Shown here: piece after piece, positions 49,621 to 57,824 of the stretch | Layout: the number at the start of each line of letters is the position of its first letter | Position numbering within the stretch: the first letter of the stretch is position 1 | Translations under genes and position numbers: made by a program | Notes under the pieces: model-generated | Databases searched by the model: none | The model's input: the letters and a program-made list of their open reading frames with translations, nothing else | What the model was told of the DNA's origin: nothing | Source: JAGWBJ01 sp034423015 | GTDB lineage: Bacteria > Chloroflexota > Dehalococcoidia > Lucifugimonadales > JAGWBF01 | Direction: 5' to 3' | Length of the DNA: 64,000 bases | Assembly (NCBI GenBank): GCA_034423015.1 | Contig: DAOUJG010000053.1 | Location: forward strand, 1-64,000

Positions 49621-50499
49621 ATGCCCCACTACATGACAATAACCGAAGAGCCCCCCATCCCCATAACGCACCTGGTGACGGCGTTCAAGGGGTGGCCCGA
49701 CGCCGGCGAGGGTGCCAGCGGCGCCATACGGTACTTCCTGAGGAAGCTGCCGGCCCGCAGGTTCGCGGAGATGGACCCCGAGGAGTTCTACGACTTCACC
49801 CAGGTGCGCCCCCAGACCAGCATCAACAGCGCCGGGGACAGGGTGATCCAGTGGCCCGCCAACGAGCTGTTCTACTGGGTCTCCGGAGACAGGTCGACGG
49901 GTCTCATGTTCTTCCTGGGCCTGGAGCCGGGCCTGCGGTGGAAGACCTACTGCCGGGCCCTCCTGGAGCCCGCCCAGAGATGGGGCGTCGAGACCGTCCT
50001 CCATCTGGGGTCGTTGCTGGACGCCGTCCCCCACACCCGGGGTGTCCGTGTGTCGGGCTCGGCCAACAGGCCGGAGCTGAGAAAGTCCCTGGAGGAGCGG
50101 GTGGTGGCGTCCAACTACCAGGGCCCCACGGGGATAACATCCGCCGTAATGGAGGCCTGCAACGACCGCGGCATGCAGTTCGCCACCATCTGGGGCCACA
50201 CCCCCCACTACCTCCACGCGGCGCCCAACTATCGGGTGAGCTACGCTCTGGCCAACAACCTGTACCGGATCCTGGACATGAACGTGTCCCTGGACGAGCT
50301 TGGCTCGGCGGCGGACACCTTCGACCGGGAGGTGGAGAAGGCAGTGGGCGACGACAGCCAGATCCGCTCCTACGTCCACAAGCTGGAGCAGCGGTACGAC
50401 GAGGCCCACGTGGTGAGCGGGGGCGAGATGCCCAGGCCCGAGGAGCTGGTCCAGGACCTGGAGGAGTTCCTCAAGCGGCAGCGCGGGGCCGGCCCGTAG
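49621..50499 (+). CDS. PAC2-family protein
   Basis: 292 aa. HLVTAFKGWPDAGEGASGAI matches the PAC2 N-terminal pattern (FxGWxDAGxAAS), followed by LFYWVSGDRSTGLMFFLGLE and GVETVLHLGSLLDAVPHTRG. Related to proteasome-assembly chaperones in archaea and eukaryotes; in bacteria the role is unknown, possibly linked to the proteasome/Pup or carboxylate-amine ligase systems. No proteasome gene is visible here. Confidence 0.8.
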   Translation: MPHYMTITEEPPIPITHLVTAFKGWPDAGEGASGAIRYFLRKLPARRFAEMDPEEFYDFTQVRPQTSINSAGDRVIQWPANELFYWVSGDRSTGLMFFLGLEPGLRWKTYCRALLEPAQRWGVETVLHLGSLLDAVPHTRGVRVSGSANRPELRKSLEERVVASNYQGPTGITSAVMEACNDRGMQFATIWGHTPHYLHAAPNYRVSYALANNLYRILDMNVSLDELGSAADTFDREVEKAVGDDSQIRSYVHKLEQRYDEAHVVSGGEMPRPEELVQDLEEFLKRQRGAGP

Positions 50500-50627
50500 A
50501 CCTACCCGGCGGGCCGGGGCGCGTACCTACCGCGTACGTGAGCCCCTTACGCATATTGCACAGCCGCCCCGCCGCGTTAGTTGCGTGATTTCCCCCTGAA
50601 TTGGTCATTTGAGGTGGGGGTGCCGAC

Positions 50628-51455
50628 TTGCAGAATCGATACGTCGGCGACGTAGGGGATTTCGGGAAATACGGTCTCCTAAGGGCCCTATGCCGATCTC
50701 AGTCCGCTAAAGATCCCGCCTTGCGGCTGGGGGTTGTGTGGTACCTCACTTCCGATGAGACACACAACAATGACGGCCGACATACTAGCTACCTGGAGCC
50801 CACGCCCAAGAATGTTAAGAGCTTTCGCCGCTGTGATCCGGACCTATACGACTTGCTTGGCCACATCGTAAGGACCGACGCTAGGCGGGTGTCCGCTATC
50901 CGCCAGTGGGACGTTCTTCCGGAAGACACCGTCTATTATGACCGCATATTGGACTTTAGAGGCGAACAAGTTCGTCCAACGTCTGCGGCCCGCATTCGGG
51001 CTAGACGGGAATGGGTCCAGGGTGCTCTCCAGGCGACCAAGAACTGCGATATCGTGTTCGTTGACCCGGACAACGGCATCGGAACCTCAGATCAAGCACA
51101 TTCCAGACGTGGTGGGAAATATGTGTTGCTCGAAGAGCTTGGAGAGTATGTTGACCGGGGCCAAACGTTGGTCGTTTACCACCATTTGAACCGGTCCGCG
51201 ACAGCGGACATCCAGATTAAATCCCTAAGCGTTGCACTACGAGACTTAAGCCCGCGTTGTCGACACTTGACGGCTGCACGGTTCAGACGTGGTTCTGCCC
51301 GCGTTTTCTTTTTGATTTCGCAAGAGAAGCATGAAACCACGCTCGAACGGCGGCTCGGCAGATTTCTTACTACCGCTTGGAGCACCCACTATTGTTGCAG
51401 TGGGTTCTACGCTCGGCCCTCCAAAGACATATCAGTGACAAGACTGCCGCTATAA
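50628..51455 (+). CDS. Uncharacterised protein with FVDPDNGI motif
   Basis: 275 aa. Begins MQNRYVGDVGDFGKYGLLRA, then LGVVWYLTSDETHNNDGRH, CDIVFVDPDNGIGTS and TLVVYHHLNRS. It looks like a recurrent family of hypothetical proteins. DxxFVDPDNGI resembles an acidic active-site strand such as in SAM-dependent methyltransferases, but no SAM loop is clear. TTG start. AT-richer than the host genes; overlaps the DCD-like gene tail-to-tail by 86 bp. Part of the accessory island. Confidence 0.6.
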   Translation: MQNRYVGDVGDFGKYGLLRALCRSQSAKDPALRLGVVWYLTSDETHNNDGRHTSYLEPTPKNVKSFRRCDPDLYDLLGHIVRTDARRVSAIRQWDVLPEDTVYYDRILDFRGEQVRPTSAARIRARREWVQGALQATKNCDIVFVDPDNGIGTSDQAHSRRGGKYVLLEELGEYVDRGQTLVVYHHLNRSATADIQIKSLSVALRDLSPRCRHLTAARFRRGSARVFFLISQEKHETTLERRLGRFLTTAWSTHYCCSGFYARPSKDISVTRLPL

Positions 51456-52272
51456 GTGCGGGAACGGCTACAACTATGGCGACGTCTCCACTATTGATGG
51501 CTGGAATGTCGAATCCCTTGGCGTTTCTAACGGAGACCGCCAAAAAGGCGGCCCCAGAGGCAACCATCAGTGTTATGAGGGCGATCAGCAGCCCTAGAGT
51601 CGTCAAGAACCGGGATTCGAGTTGCCGAACTTCGGTCTCCATCCTCTTAACCTGGCCTATGAGCTCGTACGGCCCGCTTCTCAGGCCTACTCTGTCGTAA
51701 CTGTGTACGCTGCCGGATTCACCGACACCAGATTTTTGCTCGTACTTTCTAGACAACTGCGGCAGATAAGGAGTAGTTCTTACGAAGTCCATCGCGAATA
51801 GCTCTGCCTTGTATTGCAGCCGAACGGGCCGATCTGACATGTTGTAGATTGGGCACGATAGATGCCCTTGCCATCCAGGATCGACCTGCAGGGCTCCAAC
51901 CCACAGGAGTCCTTCATAAACCCGGGGTACCTTGAGATTCCAGCGAGCGATCAAGAATCGGGGAAGCCGTATTTCTTCCAATGTCTCCACGAGTGCCATT
52001 TGGTGGGGCAAGAGTTTCAACCAAGGATCCCTATCCGACAGAGTGTATGCCCGGCCGCCCATTCGGTATTCTGTCCCAAGCCTAAGGTTGTAGCGAGCCG
52101 CCTCAAGATGATGCTCTTCAAAAGGCTCGATAAGCCTCTGGGCGGTCGGGATTGATGGGTCGGTTGCATAGTAGCGAATCTCATCTGAAAGGAGAACGGC
52201 TCCAGGCCAGGCAGCCCAGTCGGGGTATCGGGGGTCACTAGCAAGTCGCCCGTTCTCGTCGTCAGTGTTCAT
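51370..52272 (-). CDS. dCTP deaminase-fold protein with coiled coil and two membrane helices
   Basis: 300 aa. Residues about 25-165 align with dCTP deaminase/dUTPase trimers: LLSDEIRYYA, FEEHHLEAARYNLRLGTEYR, LLPHQMALVETLEEIRLP and LQVDPGWQGHLSCPIYNMSD. In active Dcd the last motif is DPGWxGxxxLEFYN with catalytic Glu; here Pro occupies that place, so deamination is unlikely. Then a coiled coil (IGQVKRMETEVRQLESRF) and membrane helices at about 225-248 and 263-283. It may be a membrane-tethered nucleotide sensor or effector. 6 nt after the PurA-like gene, same operon. Confidence 0.7.
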   Translation of the reverse strand: MNTDDENGRLASDPRYPDWAAWPGAVLLSDEIRYYATDPSIPTAQRLIEPFEEHHLEAARYNLRLGTEYRMGGRAYTLSDRDPWLKLLPHQMALVETLEEIRLPRFLIARWNLKVPRVYEGLLWVGALQVDPGWQGHLSCPIYNMSDRPVRLQYKAELFAMDFVRTTPYLPQLSRKYEQKSGVGESGSVHSYDRVGLRSGPYELIGQVKRMETEVRQLESRFLTTLGLLIALITLMVASGAAFLAVSVRNAKGFDIPAINSGDVAIVVAVPALIAAVLSLICLWRAERRTHCNNSGCSKR

Positions 52273-52278
52273 AACGGC

Positions 52279-53400
52279 CTAAAGGCGTGAAGGTTGTTTC
52301 GTGATGTCACGTGACTCTGTTCGTACGGCACTCCCCTCGAACTGGTAGCTGTTGCTGGACGTTGCGGATGCCTTTCGGTGTCGGTCGGCAATGTCGGTGA
52401 CGGCAGGTCCGGTTCCCACGGTCCGGACTGATACGCCTGTTCTCACTTCCAGATGTTGTATCCAGTCCTGAGTAGCCGGCGTAAGCTCCTCGAATTGGCG
52501 GATGCCTTTGTTGGTGTAGTCAAGGTAGTCCACGCCGTGCAGAGCCATTCCGGTAGGATGATTAGCAGCTATCGCGCGGTTCACGACGTCAAGGTCAAAC
52601 TGTGCAACCCTTCTCAGGCGCTTGGTTGTTGTGGTGAACTCCCGTATAGAGTGTGGATACCCGCTAATCCGCTGGAGGTCCTCCCAGGAGATTTCCTTTG
52701 GCAAGGGGCCGGAATTACCAGCCACTCTGATCGGGAAGGTCCTCAAACACAGGATTACGTCGTAGTCTCGTACGCCTAGACCGGCCTCACTCAGAAAACT
52801 ATGGGCAGTGGTGTCTCGGCTGGTGCAATAAGGCCACTCTTCCGTGTGGTATAGGGAAAGCCCGAAGCCCTGTGTACCCTCAATGACTATGCGTTGGTTT
52901 TGGCGCAGTGCAAGCGACAGTTCGTCTCTAACTGACGTGACGTATCTTCTCAACTCGGGCAGGTCTTTTGCCAGCCGCATGCTGGGGTCTCTTGAAACGC
53001 GCCGGGCCACTGCTGCTCCAACACCCTGGTTGGTAGACCCCAATCTAGAACGAAGATCACCGGACGACTCCGTGAGAATATCCGATTCCTCAATTATGGC
53101 AGCGTTACCGTCGATGCCCAGGCGCGATGGGTCTAGCTCGCATAGCTCTATCTCGTGGAGCAAAGTCCTGGGATTGATGAGAGCGCCGGCAGCGATGTGC
53201 AACCGGGTGGCAGGATTCACGAATCCCGCAGGCACTTGTTTTAGCTCGTAGACGGCCCCGCCTTGGTCAACCGTATGGCCGGAGTTTGGACCGCCGCACC
53301 GCACCACGTAGTCCGCTTCCCCGATCAGTGCGAGGTGGGCGCAGACCTTACCCTTGCCTTCGGAGCCATATTGCCCTCCAACGACGACTGTTACCGGCAT
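52279..53400 (-). CDS. PurA-like/PurZ-like adenylosuccinate synthetase homologue
   Basis: 373 aa, shorter than PurA (about 430). N-terminus VTVVVGGQYGSEGKGKV: the PurA motif is GDEGKGK, and its catalytic Asp13 is Ser13 here. The same Asp-to-Ser change is known in phage PurZ, which uses dGMP to start 2-aminoadenine synthesis. Second motif CGGPNSGHT keeps the catalytic His (His42). IEGTQGFGLSLYH and GVRDYDVILCLRTFPIRVAGNSGPLP follow. Start ATG 53400 (GGAGG 4 nt upstream) rather than ATG 53403. First gene of the operon with the DCD-like protein, divergent from an XRE gene. An alternative is a bacterial PurA-like conflict protein. Confidence 0.75.
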   Translation of the reverse strand: MPVTVVVGGQYGSEGKGKVCAHLALIGEADYVVRCGGPNSGHTVDQGGAVYELKQVPAGFVNPATRLHIAAGALINPRTLLHEIELCELDPSRLGIDGNAAIIEESDILTESSGDLRSRLGSTNQGVGAAVARRVSRDPSMRLAKDLPELRRYVTSVRDELSLALRQNQRIVIEGTQGFGLSLYHTEEWPYCTSRDTTAHSFLSEAGLGVRDYDVILCLRTFPIRVAGNSGPLPKEISWEDLQRISGYPHSIREFTTTTKRLRRVAQFDLDVVNRAIAANHPTGMALHGVDYLDYTNKGIRQFEELTPATQDWIQHLEVRTGVSVRTVGTGPAVTDIADRHRKASATSSNSYQFEGSAVRTESRDITKQPSRL

Positions 53401-53424
53401 CATCCCTCCAGGCCCATGGTTGTC

Positions 53425-53490
53425 GTTCGGATAATCTTAATGATACTATGCTAAAGCAATGTGGTACAAGAGTATATTGTTAGGATAATC
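53425..53490. promoter_or_regulatory. Direct-repeat operators in the purA-like/XRE divergent promoter
   Basis: GTTNGGATAATC occurs at 53425-53436 and 53479-53490. The first overlaps a minus-strand GATTAT -10 (with TTGCTT 17 bp away) for the PurA-like gene. The second lies just after TATATT (53472-53477), over the XRE transcription start. Suggests control of both genes by the XRE protein. Confidence 0.55.
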
Positions 53491-53493
53491 GGA

Positions 53494-53880
53494 ATGGCTC
53501 GACCGGTTAGGCTGCTTCTGAGGGAAGACCTCCGAAAGGCTCTGGGCGCCTGCCTCAAGAACCTCCGGGAGAGCAAAAGACCTGGGTCATCAGCTGCCAA
53601 AGTAGCTAGAGAGCTCGGTGTTTCCCCTCCGACGCTTTCCGCCTATGAGAATGGCAAATCAGAACCGAGCATTGCGTTCATCCATCTGTTTGCGCGCGCG
53701 TTTAAGGTTCATCCGAATGTCATACTCGGTGTAGTACATATGAAAGAGTTCGATTTTACAGGCATGCTGGATGGCGAGGCGACCGGAGCATGGAGGCTCC
53801 AAGATTTCCTAGCCCCGGAAATCCTTGCGAACTTGAGGGACGAACTCGAGCGTCTGGGCTACAAGCGGATCGGGGCATGA
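53494..53880 (+). CDS. XRE-family transcriptional regulator
   Basis: 128 aa from ATG 53494 (an upstream GTG at 53461 overlaps the promoter). Helix-turn-helix LRKALGACLKNLRESKRPGS, then AAKVARELGVSPPTLSAYEN and GKSEPSIAFIHLFARAFKVH. The C-terminus (FTGMLDGEATGAWRLQDFLA) could be a dimer or ligand part. Divergent from the PurA-like/DCD operon, with matched operator repeats, so probably its repressor. Confidence 0.8.
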   Translation: MARPVRLLLREDLRKALGACLKNLRESKRPGSSAAKVARELGVSPPTLSAYENGKSEPSIAFIHLFARAFKVHPNVILGVVHMKEFDFTGMLDGEATGAWRLQDFLAPEILANLRDELERLGYKRIGA

Positions 53881-54059
53881 GGACGAGAAGGCTTTCGGCC
53901 TAGCTCTGAGAACAGGAACAAGGTTCCTGGCCAATGGATGCCGTTCCGCAGGCCGGCGCCCTCTTGTGGATTTTCTTCCCTGGTGATGCTACTATACGCC
54001 CATACGCGGTAACGGCTCGCCCTTCGTAGGAAATTACCCCATATCCGCAAGGAGGCGTC

Positions 54060-55484
54060 GTGGAGAACTCAGATATAGCCCTCATGGCCCACTTGATGCG
54101 GCGCGCCGCCTTCGGCGCCACCAGGCAGCAGATCGAGGAGTACGTCGCCAGGGGATACGAGGCGACCGTGGAGGACCTCCTGGCCCCCGAGGCCAAGCCC
54201 CCCTGGCAGGAGGACATCTACCTGCGCGCCTTCCCCGAGTACGGCGACAGGCCCAACGTCATCAACAACGAGGTCATGTGGACCTACCGGATGATCAACA
54301 CCCACCGCCCCATGGAGGACAAGATCGCCCTCTTCTGGCATGGTATCCTGTGCTCCGGGTACGCCAAGGTGGACAACGGCCGGCAGCTCAGCCTGCAGAT
54401 CGACATGTTCCGCCGCCTGGGGCTGGGCAGCTTCCGCGACCTGCTCGTCGCTCTCTCCCGCGACCCGGCCATGGTGCAGTACCTGGACAACATCGACAAC
54501 CACAAGGGCTCCATCAACGAGAACTACGGCAGGGAGCTGCTGGAGCTCTTCTCGCTGGGCGTGGGGATGGACGGCCAGTTCAACTACACCGAGGACGACG
54601 TCAAGGCGGCGTCCAGGGCGTTCACCGGCTGGAACGTGGCCCCCACCATGCCCGTGTTCCCCTTCGGCCGCGCCGACTGGGAGTTCCTCTACGACCCGGC
54701 AGACCACGACGACGGGGAGAAGACCTTCCTGGGAGAGACGGGGCGTTGGAACGGCGAGGACATCGTGGACATCATCGTCCGGCAGCCGGCGACGGCCAGG
54801 TTCGTCGCCCGGCACCTGTACAACTTCTTCGTCGCCGACGACGTGCAGGTCCCGGCCTGGAAGGATACGCCCCCGCGGGACATGGACGCCATCCGTACCC
54901 TGGAGAAGGCGTTCGTCGACAGCGGCTACGAGATAAGGCCCGTGCTGCGGGTGCTGTTCAACTCGGACTTCTTCAAGTCCGAGGCGGTCAGGTACGCCAA
55001 GGTGAAGAGCCCCACCGACGTGGTCGTGGGCACCATGCGCCTGGTGAGGGACTACTCCTCGCCCAAGCCCGGCCTCTTCCCCATCGCCATGGAGGTGGGC
55101 TACATGGGCCAGGAGCTGATGAACCCGCCCACCGTCGAGGGCTGGCACACGGGCAGGGAGTGGATCGACAGCGGCAGCCTGGTGGAGCGGATCAACTTCG
55201 TCTCCGAGCAGGTGGGCAACACCGACCTGCCGGGGGTCCGGGACATCGTGGACCGGGTGGCCGCCCGCAGCGACGCGGAGACTCCCGAGGGGCTCGTGGA
55301 CGGCTGCCTGGACCTGATGGGGCCGCTGGAAGTCACGGGAAAGACCAGGGACTCCCTGGTGGCCCACGTCCGGGAGGCCGGCCCGCTGGCCACGGACACC
55401 CAGGAGGCCCGCCGCGTCTTCGACCGCCGGGTGAGCGAGATGCTCCAGATGATCGCCGCCTCGGCGGAGTACCAGTACTGCTGA
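54060..55484 (+). CDS. DUF1800 family protein
   Basis: 474 aa. MRRAAFGATRQQIEEYVARG, FWHGILCSGYAKVD, VQYLDNIDNHKGSINENYGR and ELLELFSLGVG are the recognisable DUF1800 signatures; LKSPTDV-like VKSPTDVVVGTMRL near residue 315. Usually paired with a DUF1501 secreted protein, not seen here. No signal peptide at the N-terminus. GTG start, AAGGAGG 4-5 nt upstream. Function unknown. Confidence 0.85.
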   Translation: MENSDIALMAHLMRRAAFGATRQQIEEYVARGYEATVEDLLAPEAKPPWQEDIYLRAFPEYGDRPNVINNEVMWTYRMINTHRPMEDKIALFWHGILCSGYAKVDNGRQLSLQIDMFRRLGLGSFRDLLVALSRDPAMVQYLDNIDNHKGSINENYGRELLELFSLGVGMDGQFNYTEDDVKAASRAFTGWNVAPTMPVFPFGRADWEFLYDPADHDDGEKTFLGETGRWNGEDIVDIIVRQPATARFVARHLYNFFVADDVQVPAWKDTPPRDMDAIRTLEKAFVDSGYEIRPVLRVLFNSDFFKSEAVRYAKVKSPTDVVVGTMRLVRDYSSPKPGLFPIAMEVGYMGQELMNPPTVEGWHTGREWIDSGSLVERINFVSEQVGNTDLPGVRDIVDRVAARSDAETPEGLVDGCLDLMGPLEVTGKTRDSLVAHVREAGPLATDTQEARRVFDRRVSEMLQMIAASAEYQYC

Positions 55485-55594
55485 GCTCCCGCCCCGGCTT
55501 TGTCCGGAAGGGGCTGCGCCACAGGCCGCCCTGACGGGCAAGGCGGGAGGGGTCAAGAGACCGGCGCCCACGTCTCTCTTGGAGGGTCGCAGAT

Positions 55595-56581
55595 ATGAGC
55601 AGCATATTCTTCGGCATAACCACCAGGACCTTTCACTACAGCCACACCATCGGGCGGGCCGAGTACTCGGGCCCGGGCTTCAGGCACCCCATGGACCTGG
55701 CCCTGGACAGCGAGGACGTGATGTACGTCCCCTCCCGCTCCCGGGAGGACCGGCCCGACGGCGTGAGGGTGACGGTGTGCACCATCGAGGAGGACTACCT
55801 GAGGCAGTTCGGCCAGTACGGCGAGCTCGACGGCGAGTTCATCTGGCCCGCCTCCATCACCGTGGACGACGCCGACAACGTCTACGTGCTCGACCAGTGG
55901 CTGAACCGGGTGTCCATCTTCAACAAGGACGGCGATTTCCTGGACAAGTGGGGGACCCAGGGCACGGGGGCCGGCCAGATGAACCAGCCCTCGGGCATGG
56001 AGTTCGACCCGGACCAGAACCTGTACGTGGTGGACAGCCAGAACTGCCGCGTGCAGAAGTTCACCCGAGACGGCCGCTTCCTCACCGGCTGGGGAGAGGA
56101 GGGCTCCGGTCCGGGCCAGTTCAGCGCCCCCTGGGGCATGGACGTCGACGCCGAGGGTCGCGTCTACGTCGCCGACTGGCGGAACGACCGGGTCCAGAAG
56201 TTCGGCCCCGAGGGAGAGTTCCTGGCTGAGTTCGGCTCCCCGGGCACGGGCATAGGCCAGCTCAACCGGCCCGCCGGGGTGGGGGTCGACCGGGACGGGG
56301 ACATCTACGTGGCCGACTGGGGCAACCACCGGGTGCAGGTCATGACCCCCGACGGCCGCCACATCACCACCTTCACCGGCGACTCGGAGATGTCCAAGTG
56401 GGGACAGGCCAAGCTGGACGCCAACCCGGACATGCGCCTACAGAGGGACCTGGTCAGGGACAGGGGCCCCGAGCGGGCCTTCTGGTACCCCGTCGCGGTG
56501 GTGTTCGACCGGGACGGCAGGGTGCTGGTCTCGGACTGCCAGCGGCACCGCGTCCAGGTCTACCAGAAGGGCGTCGGCTAG
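55595..56581 (+). CDS. NHL-repeat beta-propeller protein
   Basis: 328 aa made of about six NHL blades: IWPASITVDDADNVYVLDQW, MNQPSGMEFDPDQNLYVVDS, FSAPWGMDVDAEGRVYVADW and LNRPAGVGVDRDGDIYVADW are four clear ones. No signal peptide. GGAGG precedes ATG 55595. Possibly a scaffold or lyase-like propeller; no catalytic residues identified. Confidence 0.85.
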   Translation: MSSIFFGITTRTFHYSHTIGRAEYSGPGFRHPMDLALDSEDVMYVPSRSREDRPDGVRVTVCTIEEDYLRQFGQYGELDGEFIWPASITVDDADNVYVLDQWLNRVSIFNKDGDFLDKWGTQGTGAGQMNQPSGMEFDPDQNLYVVDSQNCRVQKFTRDGRFLTGWGEEGSGPGQFSAPWGMDVDAEGRVYVADWRNDRVQKFGPEGEFLAEFGSPGTGIGQLNRPAGVGVDRDGDIYVADWGNHRVQVMTPDGRHITTFTGDSEMSKWGQAKLDANPDMRLQRDLVRDRGPERAFWYPVAVVFDRDGRVLVSDCQRHRVQVYQKGVG

Positions 56582-56630
56582 CCTTGGTTCTGTCGTAGGG
56601 GCGCCCTTTGTGGGCGCTCGATTCCGAGCG

Positions 56631-56937
56631 TAGCGAAGCCCCCTCGCCTGTCATTCCGAGCGTAGGGAAGCCCCCTCGCCTGTCATTCCGAGCGTAGGCG
56701 AAGCCCCCTCGTCTGTCATTCCGAGCGTAGGCGAAGCCCCCTCGCCTGTCATTCCGAGCGAAGCGAAGCCCCCTCGCCTGTCATTCCGAGCGTAGGGAAG
56801 CCCCCGCGCCCGTCATTCCGAGCGTAGCGAAGCCCCCGCGCCCGTCATTCCGAGCGTAGCGAAGCCCCCTCGCCTGTCATTCCGAGCGTAGCGAAGCCCC
56901 CCTCGCCTGTCATTCCGAGCGTAGCGAAGCGCAGCCG
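56631..56937. repeat. Minisatellite of MITE-end units, about 10 copies
   Basis: Units of 31-34 bp, core TGTCATTCCGAGCGTAGCGA then AGCCCCCTCGCC. Variants are GTAGGGAAG, GTAGGCGAAG and CCCCGCGCCCG. No unique spacers and unit length changes by slippage, so it is not CRISPR. The last unit runs into a complete element. Confidence 0.85.
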
Positions 56938-57036
56938 AGGAATCTCAGGGACCCTACGACGAGCACGCTACGCTACGAGGCCACGGGCCCAATACTCGGC
57001 GGCATGGAGAGATTCCTCGCTACGCTCGGAATGACA
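56908..57036. repeat. MITE-like element, copy B (intact ends)
   Basis: 129 bp. Left end TGTCATTCCGAGCGTAGCGA, then GAGGAATCTC; right end GAGATTCCTCGCTACGCTCG and GAATGACA, an almost perfect terminal inverted repeat of about 28 bp. Interior CCACGGGCCC and CGGCGGCATGG match copy A. No coding capacity. Confidence 0.7.
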
Positions 57037-57118
57037 CAAAGGGGGCGCTCTCCGGGGGTGACGGGGCCTATGTCCGAGGCCATGGAGGCGAAGACATCCG
57101 CTTCGAGCCCCCCCGAGG

Positions 57119-57784
57119 TCAGGTCCGGAACTCGGCCAGGTCCGGGGAGACGGCGAGCCGGGCCTCCGTGACCTCCTGGACCTCCTCCGGGGTGTAGCCC
57201 GGTGCGATCTCCGTCATCAGGAACCCCTCGGGGGTCACCTGGAACAGCCCCAGGTTGGTGGCCACCAGCTTCACGACCCCAGCCCCCGTCAGGGGCAGGG
57301 TGCACCGCTTCAGCAGCCGCGGCTTGCCGTCCCGGGTGGTGTGCTCCATGGCGATGAACACCCGCCTGGCGCCCACGGCCAGGTCCATGGCTCCGCCTAT
57401 CCCCCCGCCCTTCCTGCCCTCGGTCTTCCAGTTGGCGAAGTCGCCGTTCTCCGCCACCTCGTAGGACCCCAGCACCGTGACGTCCAGGTATCCCCCGCGG
57501 ATCAGCGAGAAGGAGTCGGCGTGGTGGACGATGGCGGCTCCCTTCACCAGGGTCACCCTCTGACCGCCGGCGTTGACCAGGTCCGCGTCCTCCTCCCCCT
57601 CGGCGGCCAGGGGCCCGTAGCCGATGACTCCGTTCTCCGAGTGAAAGACGATGCTCCTGTCGCCGAAGTCGTAGTTGGAGCACAGGGTGGGGATGCCTAT
57701 GCCCAGGTTGACCATCCAGCCGTCCTGGAACTCCATGGCCAGGCGGTTGCACATGGTCTGTCTGTCCAGCGGCGTCTTTCCCAT
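57119..57784 (-). CDS. CoA-transferase family I, subunit B
   Basis: 221 aa. Catalytic Glu in VFHSENGVIGYGPLA; DGWMVNLGIGIPTL and IGGAMDLAVGARRVFIAMEH follow the ScoB/AtoA pattern. With subunit A (40 bp upstream) it moves CoA between acyl groups, for example succinyl-CoA to a 3-oxoacid. GGAGAG just before ATG. Confidence 0.9.
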   Translation of the reverse strand: MGKTPLDRQTMCNRLAMEFQDGWMVNLGIGIPTLCSNYDFGDRSIVFHSENGVIGYGPLAAEGEEDADLVNAGGQRVTLVKGAAIVHHADSFSLIRGGYLDVTVLGSYEVAENGDFANWKTEGRKGGGIGGAMDLAVGARRVFIAMEHTTRDGKPRLLKRCTLPLTGAGVVKLVATNLGLFQVTPEGFLMTEIAPGYTPEEVQEVTEARLAVSPDLAEFRT

Positions 57785-57824
57785 CTCTCCTGCTCCCGCG
57801 TGAAGGCGTATGCGGGCCCGGCGC

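Larger units (their letters stand above)
56582..57118. other. Repeat-filled intergenic region
   Basis: No gene. Filled by the 31-34-bp tandem array and a full MITE-like element. It separates the NHL gene from the convergent CoA-transferase operon. Confidence 0.7.

Noticed and set aside
56631..56937. Possible CRISPR array
   Set aside because: Units are contiguous with no unique spacers, vary by slippage, and match the end of a dispersed element; no cas genes nearby.
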